Shown piece after piece: positions 11,001 through 20,821 of a stretch of 62,000 nucleotides of DNA. The notes under the pieces are model-generated. The model was not told where the DNA came from. It was given only the letters and a program-made list of their open reading frames with translations, and ran no database searches. The translations under genes were made by a program, and so were the position numbers. This DNA comes from Zygnema cylindricum (taxonomy: Eukaryota > Streptophyta > Zygnematophyceae > Zygnematales > Zygnemataceae): the NCBI GenBank assembly GCA_037447655.1, contig JBBHKE010003067.1:1-62000 (forward strand), written 5' to 3'. Each line of letters opens with the position of its first letter. Position 1 is the stretch's first letter.

Positions 11001-13588
11001 ACAAAAGACGACAAAATACAAAGGAAAAACAAAAAATACGAAACAAGAATAAAAAATTGAAACCCGATAAAAAAAGCAAAAAAAAGAAAAAGGAAAGCAA
11101 TTTCTTACATCATCAGTGGGCGCAAAAATAGTTTTTGGTTTTCCATCTGTAAGATTTAATGCGGAAACGATCGCCGAGTTATTTAAAAGTCGGACCAAAG
11201 TCGAATGTTCGCCAGTTGCACCCAATTGTACTCTCAAAACGTTTAAATCGACGATCCCGCCGTTCGGTACGGAAGGTACAGTCAAAACCTTGTCGATGCT
11301 ATGTAAGGCAGTTAAACTAGACCGTACAAGATCAAATTTGTCAATTTGTACGCCATCGACGTACACTGCCGTACTGTTTCGCGTCAAGGAAAGAGCGTAA
11401 TCGGCGCCCAGCGAAGTTGTGACGGCTGTCACATTATTGTCGCTATCGAAAACGGCGGAAATTTCGTCTGAAGTAAGGCGAGACGGGGCTATGTGATAAG
11501 AAAGTAGGTTTACGACGAAATCTACATCGGATAATTGGGAATCGGTTAATCCAAGGGTGAAAAAAGCCTGTGAAAAAAAAAATTGAGTCGATGAGGTCAG
11601 ATGACGTCATTTTGTTGTTTACGTCCTTCATAATTTTCAAATTCCAAAACAATCTTACAGTATAAACAAAATAATAAAAAAAGACATATATCCACTTCTG
11701 AAAAATAATCTCCTCGTCTCAAGTACAAACACAAAACAAAACTGAACAAAACTGAACAAAACAGAAAAACTAATAATTAAATAAGGAAATAAATTTAAAA
11801 ATGCTTACGTCATCTGTGGGTACAAATATAGTCATAGGATTCCCATCCGACAAATTTAAAGCCGACGCGACTTCGTCGTTTCCTATAAGCCTCCCAAAAA
11901 GCCCGAACCCGAAAACGTTCACACTGGCCTCCAGTTTTTCAAATTCCTCTTTTCCCGCCGCCGTCTGCCGTACATGCTCCGGCAATAGTACACCGTCAAC
12001 AGAGTGGATCGCGGCACGTGACGTGGCTTCGACGTTCGGGCCACCGACCAAATATTCGTTCGCGTATATATTCTCGCCGTTCAAGCTAATGTTTATCATT
12101 TGGCCCGCGCCGCGGAGCGTATTGACGACCGTCGAATTTCCGTCCGTCTCTAGTATCGAATTTAATTTGGATAGGGGAAGGTACGAAGGTACGATATGGT
12201 ACGAAAGTATTTTTATAGCTTGGGCGACATCGTCGAGAAGGGATTCGACTGATTGGGGGAGAGAGGAAAATGCCTGGAGAAAACGGGGGAGAGAGAGGGA
12301 GAGAAGGGGGGAAAGAGGGAAAGGGAGGGGGGAAAAGGAGAGGGAGATAGAGGGGAGAGAGGGAGGCGAAATAGAGGAGGGGAAGAAGACATGGGGAAGG
12401 GGGGGAAAGGGAGGTAACAAGTTAGATTTTGGTGTAGTTTGTTGAATGTAGAATCGGTTCGCTTAAGAAATTGAAATATAGGAGGAGAGGGAGAGAATAA
12501 AGAATAAAAAGAAACAGGGAAAGAGAGTAGGAAAATAAAAATTAAAAGGGGGTGAGGAGAAGATTCAATGGAGGGAGAGATGGAGACAGAGAGGGAAAGG
12601 GAGAGGGAGAGGGAGAAAAGGGGAGAGAGAGGGAGAAAAGGAGAGAGAGAGGGAGAGAGTGGAGGAGAGAGGGGGAGAGAATGAGAGAGAGAGTTTTCTC
12701 ACATCATCCGTCGGAGCAAAAATTGTTTTTTTGGAACCATCCGAAAGATTCAGTTTAGCCACAATATCTGCATTTTCCAGAAAAGACAAAAACGTGGTAT
12801 GTTCCCCTGTCTTGGTCAACTGCTCGACAGCTGTCGTTGTTTCGAGTGTCGCAGCGTTTGGACTTTTCGGAACAGACAAAATCCTATTAATCCCATGTAC
12901 GGCAGTTAGTCCCGAAATAACCATATCAGTATGATTTAACCCAACCCCATTTACGGAAAAATTTAAAATGGGGCTTTCGCGGATCGCGAGGAGGTAGTCG
13001 TCGCCCAATTGGGTCGCAACATTTGTCGCATTATTTCCGGCCGAAAGATCGTATACTATTTTTGCAGAAGGGAGGTAGGAGGGTACAATGTGGTAAGAAA
13101 GTAAATTTGTGATAAACGTCACATCTGCGCGATTTGCGGCCGAGATTGAATTGAGCGCCTGTGGGAAAAAAAAAGACAAAAAAAAATGAATTTTTTAAAG
13201 GAAAGGAATGGGGAAATGGGTACATGGGAATTTGATGAGGTGTTGAAGAGAAGGAGAGGGAGAGTAGAGGGAGAGTAGAGGAAGAGGGAGGAGAGGAAGA
13301 AGGAGAGAGAGGGTGAGGGAGGGGAGAGGGAAAGAGGGAGGAGAAGAGCGGGAAAAAAAAAGAATAAATAAAATTTTGGACGGAAACGCTGAAATGGTTT
13401 GTGGAAAGCTAGTTGGATGTTGAAGAGAAGAAGGAAGAAAGGGAGGAGAGAGAGAGAGGAGAGGGAGAGGGTAAGGGAGGACAGAAGACAAAGAAGTAGA
13501 AAGGCGGTAAGAACTTTCAATTAGATAATCGAAACTGTTCGATTGAGAGGGGGGAAAATAAAGGGAGAGAGGGAGAGAGGGAGGGAAG

Positions 13589-13641
<53 letters not shown>

Positions 13642-14257
13642 GCACTAATTAGTGTTTAACAGACCTGTACTGGTTTAAGTACCATAGAATCATGATGCAA
13701 TTAGAGATCAAAAAAAAAGAAAAAGAAAAAAAAAAAAAAAATTCATCAGTAAATTTTGAGGATATGAAATTTTGCAATCATGAAGAAGCTAGAAAAAAAA
13801 TAAATCTACAGAATTATATTCTAAAGTATGATGATTATTTAAAAAAAAAAAAAAATCACACAAAATTAACAGAAAACATTAAAAAGTATGAAATCATGAT
13901 ATTTAAAATTTACTAAACTTTGAAAACTAAAAAATTCAAAGAAAATTACAAAATATCAAAATCAGGAAAATATGTCATCAGAACTATTAAACTCCAAATA
14001 ATTAGAATAGCGAAACCTGTATCGAAACTTACGTCGTTTGTCGGAGCAAAAATTGTTTTACTTCGGCCGTCCCCCAAATTTAAAGTTGAAACGATTTTAT
14101 CGTTCGAAAATAAATCCATTAAATCGGTATACCCATTACCGTTTAAACTCGCTATAACTCTTGTTAATTGCAATTCCGGACTTGTTGACCCATTGCTGCC
14201 GCCAAAAAAACTAAAAAAAACCAAAAAAATGACAATTTTCGATAATTTTAGCAACAT
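8042..14257 (-). CDS. Seven-domain fasciclin (FAS1) protein, secreted and probably GPI-anchored; 8 exons
   Basis: Predicted exons, 5' to 3': 14257-14033, 13158-12703, 12273-11809, 11567-11109, 10787-10326, 9976-9518, 9305-8844 and 8539-8042. All junctions are GT-AG and phase 0, giving about 1161 residues. Residues 1-23 form a signal peptide. Seven FAS1 domains follow. Each intron falls after the FAPT(D/N)(D/N/A) motif and each downstream exon begins with Ala-Phe or Ala-Leu/Met. Exons therefore encode the back part of one domain plus the front of the next. The YH signature (LLSYHI or ILLYHI) and N-x-S/T sequons recur. The tail has an extensin-like SPSPPPP stretch and a hydrophobic terminus typical of a GPI signal. 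FAS1 proteins act in cell adhesion and wall/matrix organisation. The exact role is unknown. ATG 14257 was chosen because it opens the signal peptide. Confidence 0.88.
12282..12690. repeat. GA-rich low-complexity tract in FAS1 intron 2
   Basis: Irregular GGGAGAGA-type sequence, which is CT-rich on the coding strand, fills most of the second intron (12274-12702). The same bias is seen in intron 1 and in the introns of the transposase gene near 33 kb. Confidence 0.75.
13586..13639. repeat. (GA)n microsatellite in FAS1 intron 1
   Basis: An almost uninterrupted GA run of about 50 bp on the plus strand (CT on the coding strand) lies inside the 874-nt first intron. It sits in a wider GA-rich stretch from about 13235. 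Confidence 0.9.
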
Positions 14258-14311
14258 TTTTTCCTCTAGACACTTTTTTCCCAAAAAAAATATGGTCAGA
14301 TCTGAAAACAG

Positions 14312-14320
14312 TTTTTTATA
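14312..14320 (-). promoter_or_regulatory. Candidate TATA box of the FAS1 gene
   Basis: The minus strand reads TATAAAAAA about 60 bases before the chosen ATG. Position and sequence fit a core promoter, but AT-rich DNA makes chance matches common. Confidence 0.3.
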
Positions 14321-14810
14321 TTCTTTGGGTTTTTGGAATTCTGGGGAAATTTGGTGAAAATTTTAATCTTTTTGGGAGACTTTAAAAAGGAATTTTGTCT
14401 GCTTGTTTTAAAAAGGAAGCTATGAAGAAAAGGAGAGAAGAAGAAATAATTTAAATAAAAGTGATAAATAAGGGGTTAAAATGAAGGAAAAGAAGAGAAA
14501 AATAATTCTCTAGATGACATTAACTTTCAGTAAAATTTCGACAAATTCTTTATACTTTGTCGAATGTTCCAGTCTACCTTTAGATTCCCAGTTACTTTTT
14601 TAAAAACACAAAATTTATAAAAATATATGTTAGAAGCGAACAAATAGAGGGAGGGAGTTTTCAGCTTCCGTTTTTTTTCACCTGCCAGACAGTGGGTTTG
14701 CGTTTTTTTTTTGTTTTGTTCTTTCTTTTTTTGTCTTTTGCTGCTTTTTCTCCTGGGAACTGACGAACCGCGCGTTCGGCTCAAAATTAAAAGCTTTCGG
14801 ACAGTTTCAT

Positions 14811-14844
14811 TTGCCACGTGTCAAAATTTAGGTACACGTGGCAA
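14811..14844. promoter_or_regulatory. Perfect 11-bp inverted repeat of G-boxes
   Basis: TTGCCACGTGT (14811-14821) and ACACGTGGCAA (14834-14844) are exact reverse complements separated by 12 bp. Each contains the palindromic G-box CACGTG bound by plant bZIP and bHLH factors. They lie about 560 bp upstream of the FAS1 start codon, with no other gene nearby. Confidence 0.5.
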
Positions 14845-14924
14845 CATTTGCTGAACGTACAATGACTTCCCGCCGTAACAGGAGGTGATAGTTTCGTATT
14901 TTTTAATTTAAAGTGCGCGTAGCG

Positions 14925-14940
14925 TGACGTCTGACGTGGC
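14925..14940. promoter_or_regulatory. Twin TGACG motifs (bZIP/as-1-like)
   Basis: TGACGTCTGACGTGGC carries two TGACG cores 7 bp apart, the second merging into ACGTGGC. With the G-box pair about 80 bp away, it forms a compact cluster of ACGT-core sites upstream of the FAS1 gene. Function is inferred from motif only. Confidence 0.4.
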
Positions 14941-14944
14941 ATAT

Positions 14945-15640
14945 TTTTCACCAATCCTAGCTTGAGATTTCGTACAAAAATAGTACGACTAGCTGTACGG
15001 ATCCTAGAAAAGCGACCTTCCGGAACTTTCAGAGGACCCGTCCAAAACAGTGGGACGAAACGAAAGGCAGTGACCAGGGTAGGTGTTTTGCAAAAAGACA
15101 AAACAAAGCAAGATTCAAAAATATGTCAAAATATATCTGAACCAATCAGGTGCCGACAATATGGTCAAACATTTTGGGTCAGTAACAAACTTTTATTTCG
15201 CGTCAGAGTTAACGACTTACCGAGGCATACGCCAAAATGTACTGATATCTGTTGGAATGTACGAATATTTGTTAAACTGTACGGATAGCAAATAGCTTGC
15301 AGCAGTACACTAAATTCGTTGGCCTGTCGAACCGTATTCCGCAAGCGGGTACAGTAAATAGAATGGAAATCTTATACTGGCATCTGTTACGAACATCTGT
15401 ACGGAAAAATCTGTTGATGGTTGTGCTCTCTTTTTTGTCCGTTATAGGATGTTAGACCGGTTGGAAAACGACAAATTAGGGTTCGGAAAACCGGGCGCCT
15501 CCAAAGTCCAAAAACAGGACGTAAGGTTTCCGCCCGCCAGGGTGACGTCATAGATTTACGAAAAAAAATTGAACTGACCGGAAAAAAAATCAATTGGCGA
15601 TCCAAGATATGGCGTGATTTGCGGAACCTTAATTAGTTTC
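14945..15640. other. Non-coding stretch between FAS1 upstream region and CT tract
   Basis: Mixed-composition sequence with several GTAC-containing words and no recognisable coding region, LTR pair or RNA gene. Confidence 0.4.
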
Positions 15641-15646
15641 CCCCGC

Positions 15647-16787
15647 TCATGACTTCCCCCTCGTCTCCTTCTCCATCTCCCCCTCCCATTTCCTCCTCTC
15701 TCCTCTCCCCTCTCCGCTCTTTCCTCTCCCCTCTCCGCTCTCTCCTCTCCCCTCTCCGCTCTCTCCTCTCCCCTCTCCGCTCTCTCCTCTCCCCTCTTCC
15801 CTCCCCCCTTTTCCCACTCCCTTGTTTCTTCTCCAGAGAAAATGTCTGCAAAAGGGAGGGGAAATAAAGTGGGATGAGGAAAAATATTAAAAAAGCCAGA
15901 GAGAAAAAAAAAATAAAACAAGATGGAGTGATGTAGGAAAAGAGTTACATTATTCAAAAGGTGATAATGGAGGGAGAAGAGAGAGAAAAGAGAGTATTGG
16001 GTGGGAGGAGAGAACTGGGAAAATTAGTGACACAAAGAAGGGAGAGAGTGAAGGAAATTGCCCACTCCCTTTCCCCTCTCCCTCTCCCTATCTAACTTCC
16101 GCTCCCTCTCGCTCTCCCTCCCTCCATCGACCTCCCTTTAATCTCGCCCCTCCCTCCTCCTCCCGACCTTCCCCTCCCCCTAACCCTCTCCCACTCCTTT
16201 CCCTCACCCTCTCCATCTCCCATTCCCTCTACTCTCCCTCCCCCTTTTAAAACCCCTCTCCCTTTCTCTCTCCCTCACCCTATCTCCCTGTCCTTCTCTT
16301 TGTCCCTATCTTCCTCTCCTTTTCCTTGTCCTTCTCCCCCTCTCTCTTCCTCTACCTCTTCCTTTCTCGGTCCGCTCCCTCTTCTGGTCCCGCTCCACTC
16401 CCTCTTCCGATCCCGCTTCCTCTCCCTATCCCTCCGCCTCTCCTTACACCCCCACCACCCTCCTATGCACCTTTGCCCTTCCCCGCTCCGTCTTTTTCTC
16501 CCTCTCTGTCCTCCTCCATCGCCCTCCCTTTCCCCTTCCCCCCCCCTCCTCCCCGCTTTATTCCCCTCCTCCCCCCCTCCCCCCTCTCCCTCTCCTCTCC
16601 CCCCCCTCTCCCTCTCCCTCCCTCTCACTCCTTGTGTTGTTTTCGTGTGTGTTTTTTTTTTATTTTTTTTGTCTTTTTTGCGTTTTTTTTTTGTTTAATT
16701 TTTCTGAATTTTTTCTGTTTTTTTCTCCCTCCCTCCCCCACTCCACCACCCTCCCCTTCCACTTTCCCCTCCCCTTGTTCTCCCTCG
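15647..16787. repeat. Polypyrimidine low-complexity tract with 21-bp units
   Basis: CT-rich on the plus strand at 15647-15840 and 16060-16787, with purine-rich DNA between. At about 15697-15800 it is an ordered array of a 21-bp unit, CTCTCTCCTCTCCCCTCTCCG. The long Ser/Leu/Pro-rich or Arg/Glu/Gly-rich frames here are composition artefacts. Copia element A begins exactly at its right edge. Confidence 0.85.
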
Positions 16788-17440
16788 TGTTGGGATATTG
16801 TCGTTTCGCGGTATTTCCGCGAATCGTCATACCAACTTTTATTTGTTTGACGCGAAGTGTCGCGTCATCATACAAAAAGTACTACATCCTTTCGCGACTG
16901 TACTTTTGATATCCGCGAACGAAATGTTCTATTTCGTTTCGCGTCACTTGTTTGTTTCGTGCGCAGGTGTCTCAATTTGCGTGCAGGTGTGTTCGTGGAG
17001 CGACACGTGTTTAAGTCAACGTTTGGAGTTAGTCGTTCCAAGGAAGAAAGCCTGCGTGTGCTACTTTCTTCGTGGAACTTTCACTTGCAGTGTGCACAGT
17101 CAGCTAGGGACAGACTTCGTCTCTACGCTAAGATATATTTGTCTTATCTTGTTGTCTCTTAGTGCAGAGTAACGAGTATATAGGCAGCAGTATACATGTG
17201 CAGAGTATTGTATCTTACATGATTGAATCATAGAGGATTAATCTTGGAGTAAGAGATTATGTAAAGAGGATAGAGAAGAGAGAGAAGAGAGAAGAGAGAT
17301 GATGTAAAGAGGCTTCGGCCAAGAACACTTATAAATCTTTTTGGCTGAATATTCCTCTTGTCTTTTATGAGCTTCCGCTGTGTAAATGATTTATGTTTGT
17401 GAATTATTTTGAGTGAATGTCTTTTGCTTAAGATCCTACA
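16788..17440 (+). repeat. 5' LTR of copia element A
   Basis: Begins TGTTGGGATATTG, ends GATCCTACA, and is followed directly by a primer-binding site, which fixes the boundary. The length is 653 bp. The flanking base composition changes abruptly from the CT tract at 16787. Confidence 0.75.
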
Positions 17441-17455
17441 ATTGGTATCGGAGCT
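17441..17455 (+). promoter_or_regulatory. Primer-binding site, initiator tRNA-Met type
   Basis: ATTGGTATCGGAGCT matches the usual plant copia site TGGTATCAGAGC, the complement of the 3' end of initiator tRNA-Met, with one difference. It abuts the LTR end. Confidence 0.8.
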
Positions 17456-17482
17456 AGTGCTTCCGAGATAGAGAGGGAGCGC

Positions 17483-18176
17483 ATGGGGAGGAATAAGAAT
17501 AGAAATACTCCTTCCCCCGTGTCGACTCCAGAGAGAGCAAAAGAGTTCAGTTTTTCGGGTTCTCAATTTGAGGAGGACCCAGAATACGGAGAGAAAATTT
17601 GAGGAAATGTTTGATACATTAATGAGATATGTAGATTCACGATTTCAAACTCAATCTAGTGAGAAAAGAGAATTTGCTTCATTTCAGGCTGCCGATCCCT
17701 TTAGTGGAGGAGCTAATGAGAGTGAGATAAAAGAGAGAATTAGGAAAGGTAAAGCAAAGATAGAGGAAGATTCAGATTTTGAAGAGGCATTGGATAATGA
17801 AGATGATTATAATATGTCGGGGAAATCCGTGGCCTTTAATGGCACCAATTATGCGGTTTGGAAGAAATTTATTTCAAATCAACTTATTCTCAAGAGGCTT
17901 TGGAGAATTGTAAATGGAGAAGAGAAAATGGCACTCAAGAGTAAAGCACGTGCTCAATGGAGATTGAAAGATATCGCGGCAATGACCGGTTTGATGAAGA
18001 ATTGCACTTCTTCTGTGCTTGATCATTTCCTCGCTCACGGCACGGCCCAAGAGTGTTGGCAAGATCCGGCTCGTCACACCGTGGAGGAATCTCGGAATGT
18101 GGATTTTCATGAGGATCTCAAATCCGCCATGAATTCTGTTGGGAAATTTAAGGAAAATTTGGATTTAGGAGAGTGA
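17483..18176 (+). pseudogene. gag: Copia element A Gag fragment, frameshifted
   Basis: An ATG at 17483 starts a frame of about 38 codons that ends at a TGA near 17600. The continuing Gag frame is open from 17568 to 18176 in another phase. It holds the copia Gag N-terminal signature FNGTNYAVWKKFISNQLI and a following LWRIVNGEE. The frame ends before any zinc knuckle. It is a broken, non-functional copy. Confidence 0.7.
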
Positions 18177-18249
18177 AATTGAGAGTTATCCGTACATTGG
18201 GGATTCGGAATCCGATGTGAAACCGAATGAGAAAACTTAGAAAAAGAAT

Positions 18250-18965
18250 TTGAAGAAATCGGTTGAAATTGAATTTGAATGTAAGAGTAATGGATCTTTG
18301 AATTCCCGAGTGCCTTCGAACATTCAAAAATCTGAAAGCTCTAGATCGAGTTCTAAATTGAGTGAGAAGGAAATTGAAATTGAATCTGAGGAAGAGAAAG
18401 AAGAAAAAGAGGAGGAGCAAGTTATTAGGAGGAGCTCTCGGGGTACAAAGGGGAAGAAACCGGAGAAACTCACTTACAATCGAAAAGGGGAAAATTGTAT
18501 CGAATTCGTATTATTTTCTTTCCGATGCTAAGGAGGCGGAGTTTCTTTTGTAGCAATCACTTACGGAGAATATGACCCGCGACCCTCAATCTTATGTCGA
18601 GGCTAAGAGGTCGGTTGATTGGGAGAGTAAGTGGAAACCGGCGTGGGAGAAAGAATTTAAGTTGATGGTTGATAATCGAACTTTTGAGGAAAAGAAATTA
18701 CTGGAGGGGAAAAAGGCGATTGATGCAAAGTGGGTCTTTAAAACCAAAACTAGAGCTTCGGGTGACATAATTAACTATAAGGCGAGGCTTGTTTTTAAGG
18801 GGTACCAACAACGTGAGGGAATCGATTTAAAGGAGACTTATACTCCCGTGGTGAAGTTCGACTCACTACAGATTATTATTGCAATTGCAGCGATGGGGAA
18901 GAAGCACGTCCATCAAATGGACGTTGAAACCGAGTTTTTAAATGGTGAGTTGGAGGCAAAGGTAT
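18250..18965 (+). pseudogene. Copia element A linker and N-terminal reverse transcriptase fragment
   Basis: The acidic linker with RRSSRGTKGKKPEKLTY (within 18250-18531) is typical of the stretch between copia integrase and RT. The RT frame 18572-19012 then carries AIDAKWVFKTK, YKARLVFKGYQQ and HQMDVETEFLNGEL, which are the fingers and first-Asp region. The YxDD box is absent because the copy is cut at 18965, where an LTR-like fragment starts. Confidence 0.75.
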
Positions 18966-19078
18966 TGTTGAAATTTATGTATTTTCTAGGTCTGTATTGG
19001 AATAATAAATAGAGTAAGTCAGCAAAGGCAACCTGCTTCCCGCTCAACTCTCGCCGGTCCCCATACTTGTTGCAGTCA
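18966..19078 (+). repeat. LTR-like fragment, TGTTGAAATTTAT family, copy 1
   Basis: Starts TGTTGAAATTTATGTATTTTC and ends CATACTTGTTGCAGTCA. It is a divergent relative of 28448-28571 and 31846-31969. TG...CA termini suggest an LTR or a small LTR-type element. No target duplication was identified. Confidence 0.55.
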
Positions 19079-20820
19079 CTGAAGACCAGAGAGAGAGCTA
19101 GAGCCATGGCTGTCTAAAGAGGATAGGCTAATTCGTAGTTTGTACCAAAATATGGTTGCCGGATCCAAGATTTAATCCTGGTACCTATATCCTATAATAG
19201 ACGTTAGCTTTAGCCTATAGCTTAGAGTCAACGATGGCATATATAGGGTACAATAGGTATTTATAAATGTACAAGAAGAGAATTCTAACTAACTAACATA
19301 TAGCCAAAAACTGCCCTACACTAGATTTCAACCGTGGTTTTTGGATATATTTGTAGAGGTATGCCTTATCCAATAAGGCGTTGACGAAACGATACACGTT
19401 ACGGGATTCAAAGATATATAAACGTTAACGCAACAGCTAATTAACGGCAGACTAACGAAAAGGAGCAATTCGTGCATGTACGCGAATCTGATCCGTGTAA
19501 AACATGTTTTGATCTGACGGCCGCCATTGTAGCCGCCACGCGAAGTGAGCTTTTGGCGGCATTTGGAGATAGCATTACGCGGTGCCACGAAGCGCCACAT
19601 TATTTGATATCGGAGAAGATGGGAGGAGGAACCATGGCTCCCGATTTCACAGGTGTCACCTTGAAGACCATGTCGTACAATGGCCGTACAATAAGTACAT
19701 CTCCTATTGTACCTTCTTGTACTATATAGTGTTCCTATTGGACTAGGGTTTAGTAGTAGGTACACCGTGAATCGCTATTAGCGTCAATGACTCTAATTGC
19801 GGTACCCCGATTTTTTCAGCAAATTCTCAAATAGACTTAATAATTGTAAATGTTCCTACACGTTATTTGAGGTACCACACTTACAATGATTACTCACTCT
19901 ATTATAGTTCTGTATTAAAATAGTGTGGTGTACGGTCTATCATTCCGTACAATGATGTAATTTCTTAAGTAAAAAATAACAAAAAAAAAATTATGTTGAT
20001 TCGCGCTCATGTAAATGTGCTCTGAAAAATAGGTCAGATGATGTCACCAAAAGACGTGTTCACATATGTTCGAATGTCGTTAGCATAGTCGACTGTGTGA
20101 ACACTGGACATGCGTGTGTGTTTCGAAAGTTATGGAATTTTCCCGTAAAACAACGCCGCAGTGTGACGTGTGATTATAGCGTTATAACTGCCAACCCCAA
20201 CTGTTCACGTGGTCACTGTAATTAAGGGTGTGTACATAATTAGGGTAAATGTTAACTCTATTTCGCGACAACAACTTATTTAGCGTTAAAGTAAACCCTA
20301 ATTTGAGGCAAAAGTGCAAACTGACTATGAAATAGAGTAAGTCATAACATTAATATGTGTGTACATTCACACTTGCACACATAATAGAGTAATTAAATAA
20401 AAAAATATAGAGTTAACGTACAACAATTGGCGTGAGTGATATACCGCTTGGGGTAACGCCAAATGCGGACAGACCCCATAAATAAGATTCTATTTTGACG
20501 AATAACAACCATCCGTTTATTTTTTTGGTTTTGCGTGGGTTGTGACGCTACGCCGTCATACTCAAGATCTTTTCATTTTTTCAAGAGGAAGCAGGTGAAC
20601 TTTTCGCCCCGTCTTTCATACTACCTCCATAGTTTTTTAGGGTTTCGCCATCGAATATTTTTCGGATCTTTTTTAACTGCGTGTCTCTGGAAAAGCGGAT
20701 GAGACGTGAATGTCATCAAGGGTAAACCTGTATGTCATTGCCGACTTAAACGTGAAAAGATATGGTTTGTTGGCCGTGACCTTTTTTTTACTACCTCCAT
20801 CCTCCATTATTGTTATCTTT
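19079..20820. other. Intergenic sequence with repeat fragments
   Basis: No supported gene. At 19761 a terminal motif TACACCGTGAATCGCTATTAG of the TA-type MITE family (see 49.9-51.5 kb) begins, and internal words of that family follow to about 19990. The other end is not recognisable. The rest is AT-rich with scattered TCTAATT and TAGAGTAA words. Confidence 0.45.
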
Positions 20821-20821
20821 T

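Larger units (their letters stand above)
16788..18965 (+). mobile_element. Copia element A, truncated (LTR, gag start, partial RT)
   Basis: A Ty1/copia retrotransposon with a 653-bp 5' LTR, a canonical primer site, an N-terminal Gag fragment, a linker and the N-terminal part of reverse transcriptase. Protease and integrase have been deleted between about 18180 and 18250. The RT reading is interrupted at 18966 by an LTR-like fragment of another family. No 3' LTR was found. Confidence 0.8.

Noticed and set aside
15556-16850. Arg/Glu/Gly-rich and Ser/Pro-rich frames on both strands
   Set aside because: Low-complexity readings of polypyrimidine/polypurine DNA.
18913-19107. CRISPR-like or other regularly spaced repeat systems anywhere in the window
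   Set aside because: No array of short identical repeats with unique spacers was found. The window is clearly eukaryotic.
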